NCBI GenBank assembly: GCA_022827245.1
Contig: JAJDTI010000155.1
Coordinates: forward strand, 1 to 47,645
Direction of reading: 5' to 3'
Length of the DNA: 47,645 nt
Source: Pseudomonadales bacterium
Lineage (GTDB): Bacteria; Pseudomonadota; Gammaproteobacteria; Pseudomonadales; Azotimanducaceae
Part shown: positions 33,162 to 43,005 of the stretch, one piece after another
How positions within the stretch are numbered: the stretch's first letter is position 1
Layout: each line of letters begins with the position of its first letter
Position numbers and translations under genes: made by a program
The notes under the pieces: model-generated
Database searches by the model: none
What the model saw: the letters and a program-made list of their open reading frames with translations, nothing else
Told to the model about the DNA's origin: nothing

Positions 33162-35551
33162 AGCGGGCCCTGGCGGCGGCTCTGCTCGGCGCCGTTCTGT
33201 GCGGGGCCGACGAGATCGAGACCGTCACGGTGTTGGGGACGACGCCCCTGCGGTCCGACGATGCGGATGCGAATGCGTTTCCCGGCAGGGTCCAGCACTT
33301 CGATGGCGAAACGTTGCGGCGGAGCGCGAGTCTCGACCTCGCGAGCTTCCTGAACCGTCGGGCAGGGGGCGTCCACGTCCACTCCGCCCAGGGCAATCCG
33401 CTGCAGTCGGACCTCTACTACCGGGGCTACGTGGCGTCTCCGCTGCTCGGCCTGCCGATGGGCCTCACGGTGTACCAGAACGGGGTGCGGCTCAACGAAC
33501 CGCTGGGGGACGCGGTCAACTGGGACCTCGTGCCCCTGAACGCCGTGGCCGGCGTGACGCTGCTCGGAGGATCGAACCCGCTCTACGGCCTCAATACGCT
33601 CGGCGGGTCGATCGCGCTACGGATGAAGAACGGCTTCACGCATCCGGGCCACGCGGCCGGGATCGAGGGCGGCTCCCACAACCGCTTCGTCGCGAATGCG
33701 GAGACCGGGGGCGGGAACGAGCGCCTGGCCTGGTACGCCAACCTGCAGCGGTTCTACGAGGGCGGTTGGCGGGACCTGTCGGATTCGTGGGCGGAGAACG
33801 GGTACGCCAGCGCGGGATGGCGCGGCGCGGAGGCGTCGGTGGACCTGGACTTCCACGCGAGCCGGTCCGACCTGACCGGGAACGGGCTCGCTCCGGGCGG
33901 ACTCCTCGAGCGCGACCGCGCTGCCGTCTTCACGGCGCCGGACATCACGGAGAACGACGCGAGGCTGTGGACGCTCCGGGGCGATCGGGACTTCGGCGGG
34001 GCGAACGTGGCCGGGCAGCTCTCGTGGCGGTCGAACGACACCGCGTCGTTCAACGGGGACGGACTGGACGAGGACGACGTCGACGAACTCGTGGACGTCG
34101 GCTTCGGCGGTGTCGAGTCGTTGCTGGGCGTCCTGCGCGGCAAGTGCCGGGAGTCCGTGGCGGAGGGACTCGCGCGGGACGGGACGGATCTCGGCTCCCC
34201 CGGCGAGGACGCGTTCGTCGAGGCCGTCGCGGAGAGCGGCTGCAGCGCGGTCAACAATCTGAGCGACCGGAAGCAGGACACGCTCGCCGCGGTCCTCGAA
34301 GTCGAGCTGGCCCTCGAAGGGGCCGGCTTCGATCACGACGTGCGCGGGGGCCTCGGCTACTACCGGGGTCGGAGCGGGTTCGAGTCCGCCAGGCAGTTCG
34401 CGCTCCTGGACCCGGGCCGGCGTTCGACGGTCGAGCCCGGCGCCGTCGGCGGGGCGTTCGCCGAGGACCGGACGGACCTGCGCACCCGTACCGCACGCCG
34501 CTACCTGTACTTCGGCGACGCCGTGCGGGTCAGCGAACGCTGGACGGTCTCGCTGTCGGGTTTCCTGCACGCGAGCAGGGTGACCCTCGCGGACCGGAGC
34601 GGCGAGCAGCCGCAGTTGAACGGGCGGCACGACTTCCGGAACTTCAACTGGGGCATCGCCTCGGTGTTCCGCCTCGCTGCCGCGACGCACGGCTACGCGT
34701 CCTACCGGCAGGCGAGCCGGCTGCCGACGCCGATCGAACTCGCCTGCAGCGAGGAACTCGCCTTCAACCCGGAGACCGGAGAGCTCGAGGAGTGCCGCCT
34801 GCCGAACGCCTTCCTGGCGGATCCGCCGCTGGACGAAGTCGTGTCGAAGAGCCTGGATCTCGGCCTGCGGGGAGACCGCGCGGGCGTCTCCTGGGCCGTA
34901 GGAGCGTTCCACACGCGCAACCTCGACGACATCATCTGGCAGACCGGCCAGACACGCGCCCACGGGCTCTTCAGGAACGTGGACGAGACGCTACGGGTGG
35001 GGTTGGAAGCCTCGGCTGCCGGGGGCACGGGACCGTGGCGGTGGGATGTCGGCTACACCTTCGTGCGGGCCACCTTCGAGGACGGTTTCGAGGTGCTGAG
35101 CCCGAACCACCCGGCGATCCCCGAGACCGAAGCCGGGGAGGGCGGCGAGGACGAAGGCGCGGGCACCCGCCCGGTTCGGGCCGGCAACTCGGTGCCGGGC
35201 ATTCCGGAGCACCTGTTCAAGGCCGCGGTCGAGTACGCGATCGACGACCGCTGGTCCGTGGGCATGGACCTCATCGCCGTGTCGTCGAGCTACCTGCGGG
35301 GGGACGAGTCGAACGAGCTCGACCGGCTGCCGGGATACGTGACGGTCAATGCCCAGGCGCGCTGGCGGAGCGGCAAGTTCGAGGCCTTCGTGCTCGTCGA
35401 GAACCTGTTCGACGGGGACTACGAGACGTTCGGCCTGATCGGCGAGGAGCCGGACGAGATCGTGGGCCTCGACGATCTCGGGGACGACGTGCGTTTCTAC
35501 GCTCCCGGCGCGCCGGCCTCCGCCTGGATCGGAGTCAGGCGGCGGTTCTGA
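33158..35551 (+). CDS. TonB-dependent outer-membrane receptor
   Basis: 797 residues, GTG start overlapping the hemE stop (GTGA). Short signal peptide (about 1-18) then a TonB-box-like EIETVTVLG, a plug domain (DLASFLNRRAGGVHV, LNEPLGDAVNWDL, GLNTLGGSIALR), and a beta-barrel ending GVRRRF with a terminal Phe. Acidic inserts (for example ETEAGEGGEDEGA) suggest exposed loops. Ligand unknown; heme or siderophore uptake would fit the neighbour hemE, but that is only position. It meets the glycosylase gene tail-to-tail with six bases between. Confidence 0.9.
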   Translation: MKRALAAALLGAVLCGADEIETVTVLGTTPLRSDDADANAFPGRVQHFDGETLRRSASLDLASFLNRRAGGVHVHSAQGNPLQSDLYYRGYVASPLLGLPMGLTVYQNGVRLNEPLGDAVNWDLVPLNAVAGVTLLGGSNPLYGLNTLGGSIALRMKNGFTHPGHAAGIEGGSHNRFVANAETGGGNERLAWYANLQRFYEGGWRDLSDSWAENGYASAGWRGAEASVDLDFHASRSDLTGNGLAPGGLLERDRAAVFTAPDITENDARLWTLRGDRDFGGANVAGQLSWRSNDTASFNGDGLDEDDVDELVDVGFGGVESLLGVLRGKCRESVAEGLARDGTDLGSPGEDAFVEAVAESGCSAVNNLSDRKQDTLAAVLEVELALEGAGFDHDVRGGLGYYRGRSGFESARQFALLDPGRRSTVEPGAVGGAFAEDRTDLRTRTARRYLYFGDAVRVSERWTVSLSGFLHASRVTLADRSGEQPQLNGRHDFRNFNWGIASVFRLAAATHGYASYRQASRLPTPIELACSEELAFNPETGELEECRLPNAFLADPPLDEVVSKSLDLGLRGDRAGVSWAVGAFHTRNLDDIIWQTGQTRAHGLFRNVDETLRVGLEASAAGGTGPWRWDVGYTFVRATFEDGFEVLSPNHPAIPETEAGEGGEDEGAGTRPVRAGNSVPGIPEHLFKAAVEYAIDDRWSVGMDLIAVSSSYLRGDESNELDRLPGYVTVNAQARWRSGKFEAFVLVENLFDGDYETFGLIGEEPDEIVGLDDLGDDVRFYAPGAPASAWIGVRRRF

Positions 35552-35557
35552 GGGAGG

Positions 35558-36271
35558 TCAGGGAATCTCCACCCCGAGGGAGCGCAGTTGCGTCTCGGCC
35601 GCGTCCTCCCAGCCGCGGTTGGCGGCGGGGCTCGCCGGACTCGGGTGCAGGACATGCCCGATCGCCACGCGGTCGCCGAGCACGGCGCGGGCCCGGCCTT
35701 CGCTCCACCGGCCGATGCCGACGACCAGGCGCGGCTCGAGGTAGTCGACGATCTCCAGCAGCGCGTGGTCGCAGACCCTGTAGAGCGGCCGCCTCTCGTC
35801 CGGCGGCAGCTTGTCCGGCGTTCGATTGCGGCCGGACGCCTCCAGGAACGCCAGCGGGCAATAGTTCCACACGAAGAACCGGCGGAAGAAGGCCGCGGGC
35901 GTGCCGAAACGGTCCCGCGCCCAGCCCCACAGGCGGCTGCCGCTGACCTCGCTGCGGGTGCACGCGAAGCCCTGGATCGGCCGTTTCGGATGCTGGCGCG
36001 CCGGCGGTCTTATGCCGGCCTCGATGCCGAGCCAGGAACGCACCAGCGAGACCTCCCCGAACGGCACTCCCGTCTGCACCATGCCGAACGGTCCCGGGTT
36101 CATGCCGAGCAGCAGCACCTCCGCGTCGGGCCGGCAATGCCGCTCCAGGTACTGGCGGTGCGCCGGGAAGGCGTACTCGAGGGGGTTGTAGACGTGCTCG
36201 ACGGGCGGCGCGAACGCGAGGGTGCCGACGTCCCGCGCGAGGGCGCGGGCGATGGCGGCCGGCCGGCTCAC
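35558..36271 (-). CDS. SMUG-like uracil-DNA glycosylase
   Basis: 237 residues from a GTG at 36271 that overlaps the stop of the upstream gene. It excises uracil and oxidised pyrimidines from DNA. Diagnostic segments are YNPLEYAF, LLGMNPGPFGMVQTGVPFGE (water-activating Asn in GMNPGP) and the late HPSPASPAANRGW, where His-Pro-Ser-Pro is the active-site loop. A longer frame to 36616 overlaps the next gene almost entirely and is not used. Confidence 0.93.
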   Translation of the reverse strand: MSRPAAIARALARDVGTLAFAPPVEHVYNPLEYAFPAHRQYLERHCRPDAEVLLLGMNPGPFGMVQTGVPFGEVSLVRSWLGIEAGIRPPARQHPKRPIQGFACTRSEVSGSRLWGWARDRFGTPAAFFRRFFVWNYCPLAFLEASGRNRTPDKLPPDERRPLYRVCDHALLEIVDYLEPRLVVGIGRWSEGRARAVLGDRVAIGHVLHPSPASPAANRGWEDAAETQLRSLGVEIP

Positions 36272-37161
36272 GGATGCGCCGAGAAGTCCCCGGTCGAGAC
36301 CCGCATCACGTCGCGGTTCTCGTTGACGAGGACGAGCGCCTCCGGGCTTTCCCACGCGATGGCCTCGAGCTGTTTCGTGACGTCCGGGTCGAGGTCGAGT
36401 TTCCACGCCCGGCCGGCGAACCAGTTCCCGCCGGTGGCCGGGCGGTCGAAGATCCACAGCGCGACGTAGGTGGCCACCGCGAGCCGGGAGCCATCCGGCG
36501 ACAGGTCCGCGCCGGTCGCCAGGGTGACGTCTTCGCGTCGCCCGACCAGCGTCAGCACGTTGTCCCGATCGACGTGGTCGGTGTCGAGGCGATAGAGCTT
36601 CGCCCCCGGTTCCCACTCCATCGCTCTACCGGCCTGGCGGTGCTTGGTGATGAAGTGGAGCTTGCCGCCGTCGACGAAGACGGCCTCGCAGTCGAAGTGC
36701 CAGGTCTTCGCCGGAAAGTGCTCCTGGTCCGGATAGCGGATCGGCAGGAAGGCGTGTGCGCGCATCTTCGCGACCGCGCGCGGGTCCGGCTCGCGGACGA
36801 CGTACACGCCGAGGTCCCGCCGCGAGTTGCCGTTGTTGCCGACGTCGGCGATGTACAGCGTCCCGTCCGCGAGGGCGATGTCCTCCCAGTCGTAGTGCCA
36901 GGCGTTGTCGATGGCGTGCCCTGGCCAGTCCGCGGGCGGGCCCTCCGCGAAGGGCGGCATGAGGGGCGTCCCGTGCGGGTCAAGGGCGAACACCCGCGCC
37001 GTGTCGCCGCTGTCGTTGTGCACCCAGTAGAACTCGCCGGCCTCGGACTTCACGATGCCGCTGACCTCCGAAAGGTCAGGGTGCGTCAGACTGCCGACGG
37101 GCTCGACCGCGTGGCCGGCCAACGCCACGGCGCAGAGCGCCGCGGCGACCGTCCGCTTCAC
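36268..37161 (-). CDS. Secreted beta-propeller-like protein
   Basis: 297 residues, function not known. Signal peptide (about 1-18, ending AGHA) and a mature part with propeller-like repeats: VSGIVKSEAGEFYWVHNDSG, WEDIALADGTLYIADVGNN, DCEAVFVDGGKLHFITK, GADLSPDGSRLAVATY. The Asp-rich blade turns might bind Ca2+. Its ends overlap the glycosylase start and the Tat-exported gene's stop, so the three form one minus-strand operon. Confidence 0.82.
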   Translation of the reverse strand: MKRTVAAALCAVALAGHAVEPVGSLTHPDLSEVSGIVKSEAGEFYWVHNDSGDTARVFALDPHGTPLMPPFAEGPPADWPGHAIDNAWHYDWEDIALADGTLYIADVGNNGNSRRDLGVYVVREPDPRAVAKMRAHAFLPIRYPDQEHFPAKTWHFDCEAVFVDGGKLHFITKHRQAGRAMEWEPGAKLYRLDTDHVDRDNVLTLVGRREDVTLATGADLSPDGSRLAVATYVALWIFDRPATGGNWFAGRAWKLDLDPDVTKQLEAIAWESPEALVLVNENRDVMRVSTGDFSAHP

Positions 37162-37673
37162 CCGTCGAAGGCGTAGCGGATCATGACACGGGAACCGTCG
37201 GCCAGCCCGGTCCGGAAAGGCTCACCGAACCGGCTCCAACCGGTGTCGGCGTACTTCTCACCCATGATGCCGAGGATCTGCGCGTGGACGTCCGTCGCGG
37301 TCTCGATGGATCCGGTCGCCATCAGTTCCGGCGCCTGGCGGAACGCGCCGTCGGACTGCGTCCACACGCCGAAGTCCCCGACCCAGATGCGGGCCCGCGT
37401 GAGACCCTGATCGACGGCGCGGGCGCGCCAGCGGTCCGGCTCGGTCACGACGAAGATGTCGGACCCGTCGTAGGCGAACCAGATCTCCGCCTTGCAGCGG
37501 CTTTCCTCGCCGTTGCTCTTGATGGGCGTCAGGTAGACGAGCGGGGAGCTGGCGAGTCCTTCCGGCGCGTCGGCCCAGGCGTGACGCCCGGCCAGGAGGA
37601 AGGCGGGAGCGAGGGAAGCGCCCACGACGAAGGATCGCCGGGAGAGCGCCGGGGCGGTTGGTATGTTGGCCAT
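37158..37673 (-). CDS. Tat-exported split-barrel-like protein
   Basis: 171 residues. The N-terminus SRRSFVVGASLAPAFLLAG is a twin-arginine signal, which implies export of a folded, perhaps cofactor-binding protein. The mature part (LVYLTPIKSNGEESRCKAEI, WFAYDGSDIFVVTEPDRWRA) recalls FMN/F420-type split barrels of the PPOX/nitroreductase group; assignment is tentative. First gene of the operon with the propeller protein and glycosylase. Confidence 0.78.
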   Translation of the reverse strand: MANIPTAPALSRRSFVVGASLAPAFLLAGRHAWADAPEGLASSPLVYLTPIKSNGEESRCKAEIWFAYDGSDIFVVTEPDRWRARAVDQGLTRARIWVGDFGVWTQSDGAFRQAPELMATGSIETATDVHAQILGIMGEKYADTGWSRFGEPFRTGLADGSRVMIRYAFDG

Positions 37674-37818
37674 GGGTGTTGGATTCCTTGCCGTACGTAG
37701 TGCTCTACGAGCGTAAGCCGGATTTCTGTCGCGCGCCAGTGTCCAGTGTGACCGCCGCCGGGAGCGTCGGGGGTGTCTGCTACCATCCTCGATGGTTGTC
37801 GGGCAAGGGAGGGGAGCG
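37674..37818. other. Divergent intergenic region
   Basis: 145 bases between the Tat-exported gene and the DUF3604 gene, expected to hold both promoters. A GGGAGGGGAG Shine-Dalgarno precedes ATG 37819. No convincing promoter hexamers or repeats were found. Confidence 0.4.
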
Positions 37819-39582
37819 ATGAGGAAGATGGCGGCGGTGATCCTGGCAGCATGCGCGCTCGGCGGCGCCGGCGCGGAGAAGAACGCCTACTTCGGCGACC
37901 TGCACGTCCACACGCGTTTCTCGTTCGACGCGTTCTCCTTCGCCACCCGCGGCAGCCCGGACGACGCCTACCGCTTCGCCAAGGGCGGTACGCTGATGCA
38001 CCCGGCGGGCATCGAGGTGCGCCTCGACGAGCCCCTCGACTTCTACGCGGTCACCGATCATGCGGCGTATCTCGGCGCGATGACGGCGCTGCTGAATCCG
38101 GAGCACCCAAGACACCGCGAGGCGACGGATCTCGGCCTCCTCGATGCGACCACGCCGGCGGCGCGGGGCGGCTATCTCCCCGAGGCGCGCCCGTTCGTCG
38201 AGACGCTCGGGGACGACTACGACCGCAAGGGCGCGTGGGCCCAGATCGTGGCCGCCGCCGAGCGCCACAATCGCCCGGGCGAGTTCACGACCTTCATCGC
38301 TTACGAGTTCACGCCCTCGCGGGAGGGCGGCAACATGCACCGCAACGTGATCTTCGCCGGCGGCGACGTGCCTGACAACATCTTCGGGCGGGACGACTCC
38401 GCCAACCCCGAGGACCTCTGGGCGTGGATGGACGAGCAGCGGGCGCGCGGCGGGGACGTGCTCGCGATCCCGCACAACTCCAACGGCTCCGACGGCTGGA
38501 TGTTCGAGAACGTGCAATACGACGGCAGCCCCATGGACGCGGAGTACGTGGACAGGCGCATGCGCAACGAACCGCTGGTCGAGATCGCGCAGGTCAAGGG
38601 GACCTCGGAGACCCACCCCGCCCTGTCGCCCAACGACGAGTGGGCGGACTTCGAGATCTTCCCGTACCGCGTCGGGCAGTGGGGGAAGTCGAGGCCCAAC
38701 GGCAGCTACGTGCGGGAGGCCTGGCTGACGGGCCTCGGCCTCGAAGCGAGCACCGGCATGAATCCGTACCGGTTCGGCGTGGTGGCGGCTTCCGACACGC
38801 ACAACGCGGGGTCGCGGTTCGACGAGGAGAACTTCCTCGGCAAGGTGGGGGTCCATGACGCGCTGCCGCAGCGGCGCGGCTCCGTGCCCGTCGGCGAGTT
38901 CGACGGGCTGCCCACGTACCGGCACGTGTACCGGATGCACTACGGGGCGGCCGGGATCGCCGGGATCTGGGCGGAGGAGAACACGCGGGCGGCGCTCTTC
39001 GCCGCGTTGCGCCGGAAGGAGACGTTCGGGACGAGCGGGACGCGCATCCGGTTGCGCATGTTCGCCGGCCACGGCCTGCCCGCCGACCTCCACGACCGCC
39101 GGGACATGACGGCGGGCATGGAGGGCGTACCCCAGGGCGGCGATCTCGAGGGCACCGATATGGCGCCGACGTTCGCCGTGCAGGCGCTCGCCGATCCGGG
39201 GGCCGCGCCGCTGCAGCGGCTGCAGGTCGTGAAGGGCTGGATCGAGGACGGTCAGACCCACGAGCGCGTCTTCGACATCGCGTGCTCGGACGGACTCGCC
39301 GTGGACCCGGCGACGCACCGCTGCCCCGACAACGGGGCCACCGTGGATCTCGCGACGTGCGCCATCAGCGCGGACCTGGGAGCGGCGCAGCTCGGCGCGA
39401 CCTGGACCGATCCGACCTGGGACGCCCCCGCGATCGCCTTCTACTACGCCCGCGTGCTGGAGAACCCGACCTGCCGCTGGTCGACGTGGGACGCGATCAG
39501 GGCGGGCGTGGCGCCACGGTTGGGCCTTCCCGAGACCATGCAGGAAAGGGCCTGGACTTCACCGGTGTGGGTGAGGCGGTAG
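37819..39582 (+). CDS. DUF3604 / PHP-like secreted protein
   Basis: 587 residues from the ATG after GGGAGGGGAG; a GTG 27 bases upstream is possible but poorer. Signal peptide (about 1-19), then YFGDLHVHTRFSFDAF, the PHP-type metal-binding motif that opens DUF3604, with DFYAVTDHAAYLG, FIAYEFTPS and VVAASDTHNAGS as further metal-site segments. This family is probably a periplasmic metallohydrolase (phosphodiesterase-like), substrate unproven. Its last 24 bases overlap the convergent permease gene end. Confidence 0.9.
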   Translation: MRKMAAVILAACALGGAGAEKNAYFGDLHVHTRFSFDAFSFATRGSPDDAYRFAKGGTLMHPAGIEVRLDEPLDFYAVTDHAAYLGAMTALLNPEHPRHREATDLGLLDATTPAARGGYLPEARPFVETLGDDYDRKGAWAQIVAAAERHNRPGEFTTFIAYEFTPSREGGNMHRNVIFAGGDVPDNIFGRDDSANPEDLWAWMDEQRARGGDVLAIPHNSNGSDGWMFENVQYDGSPMDAEYVDRRMRNEPLVEIAQVKGTSETHPALSPNDEWADFEIFPYRVGQWGKSRPNGSYVREAWLTGLGLEASTGMNPYRFGVVAASDTHNAGSRFDEENFLGKVGVHDALPQRRGSVPVGEFDGLPTYRHVYRMHYGAAGIAGIWAEENTRAALFAALRRKETFGTSGTRIRLRMFAGHGLPADLHDRRDMTAGMEGVPQGGDLEGTDMAPTFAVQALADPGAAPLQRLQVVKGWIEDGQTHERVFDIACSDGLAVDPATHRCPDNGATVDLATCAISADLGAAQLGATWTDPTWDAPAIAFYYARVLENPTCRWSTWDAIRAGVAPRLGLPETMQERAWTSPVWVRR

Positions 39583-40830
39583 CGCTCCGTCAACGCCAAA
39601 CTCGGGCCGCTGCGCGAGACTCGCGTCCGAGACGGTCTCGTCGCGAAACAGCCTGGGGTAGTAGTAAGCCCTGAGCTCGGCATGAAAGTCGCGCACCCGT
39701 TGTTCATAGGCTAGCGAGGCCGCCATGCCCGTCCCCGCAATAGCTTGCAGGGCGCGCTCGGCGAGTGCGGGCGGCGACAGCCAGGCGAGCGTTCCGGCAA
39801 GCCGGTCGCGCTCGATGCGCCCTTCGCGATAGGCGTCTGACAGTGGCTCGACCGTCTGGTCGCCGACCTGCTGGAAGGCGTAGTACCACTTCCATTCGAA
39901 TGGCTGGCTGACTTCCGTGTAATCCGCCCATTCGGGATGGCGCTCGATAAAGGGCTCCATCGTCTCGGACTTCGGCAGATCCCAGGCGTCGTTGACCGCC
40001 TCCCTCTGGGTCAAGAGGATGTCGCCTCCATCCGGCAAGGGTACGGCAGCCTCCACCGAGAGCTTGATGGCCGCCGGGACGATTACGGCGAGGGCCAGCC
40101 AGGCGCCGATCAGCACGGTCAGGTTGACAGGGCTGCTCCAGCCGAAACGATCGGCGATTGCGCAAACGCCCCACCAGAATCCAAGGTGCAAGGCCACGAT
40201 GAGGCTTGCAAGCGCCAGGTCCGAAGCGCCCGTTCCGGCAAGCAAACCGCCGACCCAGAGTGGAGCAATCAGACAGAGCGTCAGTGCTCCAACCCGCAAG
40301 ACCGCCCGCGCAAACCAGGGGCTGCCCCGGACTGCCGCTGTCGCGCTGAGCAACTCAAAGCGTCCGGCGGTGCGCTCCCGGGAGCGGAGATCGTGCAACA
40401 GGAGAATCAGCAAAAGCGGGGCAAGCAGATTCGCGGCGAACGCGAAGTCGAAACGGCCGGTCAGGGCAAGGACGGGATTCTCCGCGTCGGTCTCGTAGAT
40501 CTGCCCTTCCAGTGCGAGTGCGCGGATACTGTGCTTCCAGGGAGAGGTGTCGCGTTGGCCCAGCGCGGCGAATGCGAAATCCGATGGCGAATCGTAGGTC
40601 AGATGGAAAGTGTAATAGGCCGCGTCTCCCCAGTCCCGGTACAGCTCCCCGACCACTGCCCGTTCAGCGCGGTCGAATTCGATCAATTCACTCAGGACCG
40701 CGCGTTGCGAGGCAGTTTCGCGCAGCCCCATAACCACTGACAGGGCAGCGACGAGCACCGCGATTCCCAGCCACAACAAGGCCGCCCGGTCACTCGAAAG
40801 AAAGCGGATTTCCCGGATCAGTCCGGTCAT
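39559..40830 (-). CDS. ABC-2-type permease (DUF3526)
   Basis: 423 residues: TM helix at 18-36, a large periplasmic domain (about 40-130), five further TM helices to about 265, a second loop and a C-terminal helix. The layout and LLLHDLRSRERTAGRFELL segment fit the DUF3526 permeases. It is the third gene of an exporter operon; the start overlaps the stop of the sister permease (ATGA). Odd feature: the C-terminal tail overlaps the convergent DUF3604 gene by 24 bases. Confidence 0.85.
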   Translation of the reverse strand: MTGLIREIRFLSSDRAALLWLGIAVLVAALSVVMGLRETASQRAVLSELIEFDRAERAVVGELYRDWGDAAYYTFHLTYDSPSDFAFAALGQRDTSPWKHSIRALALEGQIYETDAENPVLALTGRFDFAFAANLLAPLLLILLLHDLRSRERTAGRFELLSATAAVRGSPWFARAVLRVGALTLCLIAPLWVGGLLAGTGASDLALASLIVALHLGFWWGVCAIADRFGWSSPVNLTVLIGAWLALAVIVPAAIKLSVEAAVPLPDGGDILLTQREAVNDAWDLPKSETMEPFIERHPEWADYTEVSQPFEWKWYYAFQQVGDQTVEPLSDAYREGRIERDRLAGTLAWLSPPALAERALQAIAGTGMAASLAYEQRVRDFHAELRAYYYPRLFRDETVSDASLAQRPEFGVDGALPPHPHR

Positions 40831-42269
40831 GGCCGCATCTTTCGCGCTGCGTGGACGCCGCCGGCCGTCAGCAACCCGAACCAGGCGAACAGCATGGCCA
40901 GGGGCGCGCCGGCGCGAGCCAGGCGTTCGCCGGCCGCGGCGGGCCGGAAGGAAAACTCATCGAGCACGTTCCAGTTTTCGGCCGACATGCGGGTGCGCCG
41001 TTCGGATTCGGCATCGATGCTGCGATTCATGTCAACGCTATAGGCGAGTTGCTCCACATGGACTCGATTGAGGCCCTGCACGAAGTCGAAGCGCACTTCC
41101 TCGGCTTCGCGCAGAAATCGGTGGTGAGTCGCGAGATCGGTTCCCGAAAGCGCACGGGAACCCGCCGCAACCGCAACGACCGGCGAAAGCCAGCCGAAGG
41201 TTTCGGCGAAGCGGGCCTGACGCGCTTCGAGCGCCATGCGCTCCTCGGCATGTTTGTTCATCACCTCCGTCAGATCGGCTTCCGCAGACTCCGCGACGAC
41301 GCCGCGGAAGTTGACCGGCAGGTCTTCCACGCGTTCGACCTCGTATTGCGCCAACAGATTCGCCCGAAGCTGCCGATATTGCGGCGCGGCGGCGTTGTGG
41401 CCATCGCCGACTTCGCGCAGTTCCTCCTGCATGCGCAGGTCGGTCGTGAGCTTCCCCGGAATGGGCAGCACCGCGCTGGCGGATTCGACGGCCATGCGCG
41501 GGACGATCAGGGCGGTGCCGAGCCATAACAGCACAAGAACGCCGAGGGACGGCGCGCGCAACCGGACCAGGGCCGATACCAGCAGGATCAGGCCGCACCA
41601 GACGAGCAGATAGAGCGCGTAGAGGCCGATGATTCCCGCGCTTGCCGGCATCGACCCGCCAGCAGCGACAGCCGCGGCCGACACGAGGGCCAACGGCAAC
41701 AGCAGCACCAGCGCAACTCCCGCCAGGGCAATCCACTTGCCCGCGTACAGTTCGATTCCCGTCACGCCCTGGGCCAACAACGGCGCCAGCGTATTCTCTT
41801 CGCGCTCACGAATGATCAGGCCATGGCCGAGGGCGATCAGCAGCAGGGGTACGAACAGTTGATACACCAGGGCCGCGGTCAACCCCTCGAATCCACCGAG
41901 GTCGGCGCTCGCCCTCGCATCGGCGAACATCGCCGTGTTTTGCCGGTGGCCTTCCAGAAACATCGATTGCCCGGTGACCGCGTCGACGCAGGGATCGATC
42001 ATCGCGAGCGGCGGGGACGCGCGAAAAACGTAATGCCCGTAGTGCACCATCCTGTGTGGATGGCGATCCGGCTGCGAAAGAAAAGTCTCTTCCGCCAGTG
42101 CCTGCTGTTCGGAGCGCTCCCGATGTTCCTCGCTCATCCTGAGTGCGGTGGCGATGCTGGTGGCCGTCAGCAACACGGCAAAGATCAGCAACGTGTACAG
42201 CGCGAGCCGTGATCTCAGCCTCAGCCGTATCTCTTCTCGTGCTATCGCGAGTATTCGGTTCATGGTCAT
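40827..42269 (-). CDS. ABC-2-type permease (DUF3526)
   Basis: 480 residues, with the same architecture as the next permease: N-terminal TM (LYTLLIFAVLLTATSIATAL), a periplasmic domain, then helices with GLIIREREENTLAPLLAQGV, the cytoplasmic loop typical of ABC-2 permeases. Two permeases of this type plus one ATPase form a complete heteromeric exporter. The start overlaps the ATPase stop. Homologous sets often sit beside TonB receptors, as here, hinting at metal-chelate or peptide handling. Confidence 0.86.
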   Translation of the reverse strand: MTMNRILAIAREEIRLRLRSRLALYTLLIFAVLLTATSIATALRMSEEHRERSEQQALAEETFLSQPDRHPHRMVHYGHYVFRASPPLAMIDPCVDAVTGQSMFLEGHRQNTAMFADARASADLGGFEGLTAALVYQLFVPLLLIALGHGLIIREREENTLAPLLAQGVTGIELYAGKWIALAGVALVLLLPLALVSAAAVAAGGSMPASAGIIGLYALYLLVWCGLILLVSALVRLRAPSLGVLVLLWLGTALIVPRMAVESASAVLPIPGKLTTDLRMQEELREVGDGHNAAAPQYRQLRANLLAQYEVERVEDLPVNFRGVVAESAEADLTEVMNKHAEERMALEARQARFAETFGWLSPVVAVAAGSRALSGTDLATHHRFLREAEEVRFDFVQGLNRVHVEQLAYSVDMNRSIDAESERRTRMSAENWNVLDEFSFRPAAAGERLARAGAPLAMLFAWFGLLTAGGVHAARKMRP

Positions 42270-42985
42270 GCTGCCGCATGCTTCGCGAAGGCGGCATGCA
42301 CCGCCTCCGTGTCGATCCGGTCCATGCCGGGCGGCCGGTCGAAGGCGCCGACGAGTACGCCGCTCTGCAACAGGTCGATGCGGTCTGCTACATGGCAGGC
42401 GCCGTAGACATCGTGGGTGACCAGGAGAATGGTCCGTCCGGCCTCGGCCAGATCCCGGGCCAGCCGATTGAATTCGTCGATCGCCACGGGATCGAGACCC
42501 GATGTCGGCTCGTCCAGCAGCAGGATAGGCGTATCCCGCAGGATGGCCAGGGCAATCGCCACCTTCTGGCGCATGCCCTTGGAGTAGGTTTGCATTCGCA
42601 TGCCCCGGGCTTCGGGTTGCAGGGCCACGCGGTCCAGGGCGGCATCGAGTTCGTCCCGGTCGGTGTCCGTCCCCGCCAGCGAAAGGAAATAGCGGAGATT
42701 TTCGTAGGCGGACAAGTGCCCATACAAGGTGGCCGACTCGGGCAGGTAGGCGATCGCTCGCCGGGCGGCGGCCAGATTCTCGTGTACGTCGCGGCCCTGC
42801 ACATGCACACTCCCTGAAGCTGGCGCGAGGAAGCCGAGAAAGGTCAGCAAGGTGGTTGACTTGCCGGCGCCGTTACCACCCAGCAAGGCATGAACTTCGC
42901 CTTGCGGGATGCTGAATGAGACGTCCTTCAGCACTTGTTGGCGGGAGCGTACGACGCTGAGCGCCTGAGCGGAGAGTACAGGCAT
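42266..42985 (-). CDS. ABC transporter ATP-binding protein
   Basis: 239 residues from ATG 42985 (GAGGA about ten bases upstream). Walker A GGNGAGKST, signature YSKGMRQKVA and Walker B ILLLDEPTSGLDP, with the H-loop VTHD, all intact. A longer frame to 43114 would overlap the acyltransferase gene and is not used. It drives the two DUF3526 permeases that follow. Confidence 0.93.
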   Translation of the reverse strand: MPVLSAQALSVVRSRQQVLKDVSFSIPQGEVHALLGGNGAGKSTTLLTFLGFLAPASGSVHVQGRDVHENLAAARRAIAYLPESATLYGHLSAYENLRYFLSLAGTDTDRDELDAALDRVALQPEARGMRMQTYSKGMRQKVAIALAILRDTPILLLDEPTSGLDPVAIDEFNRLARDLAEAGRTILLVTHDVYGACHVADRIDLLQSGVLVGAFDRPPGMDRIDTEAVHAAFAKHAAA

Positions 42986-43005
42986 CGTTCCAGATCCTCT
43001 GTTCC

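Noticed and set aside
36272..36616. N-terminal extension of the SMUG-like glycosylase
   Set aside because: It would overlap the propeller-protein gene for its whole length; GTG 36271 gives the normal family start and a standard 4-base overlap.
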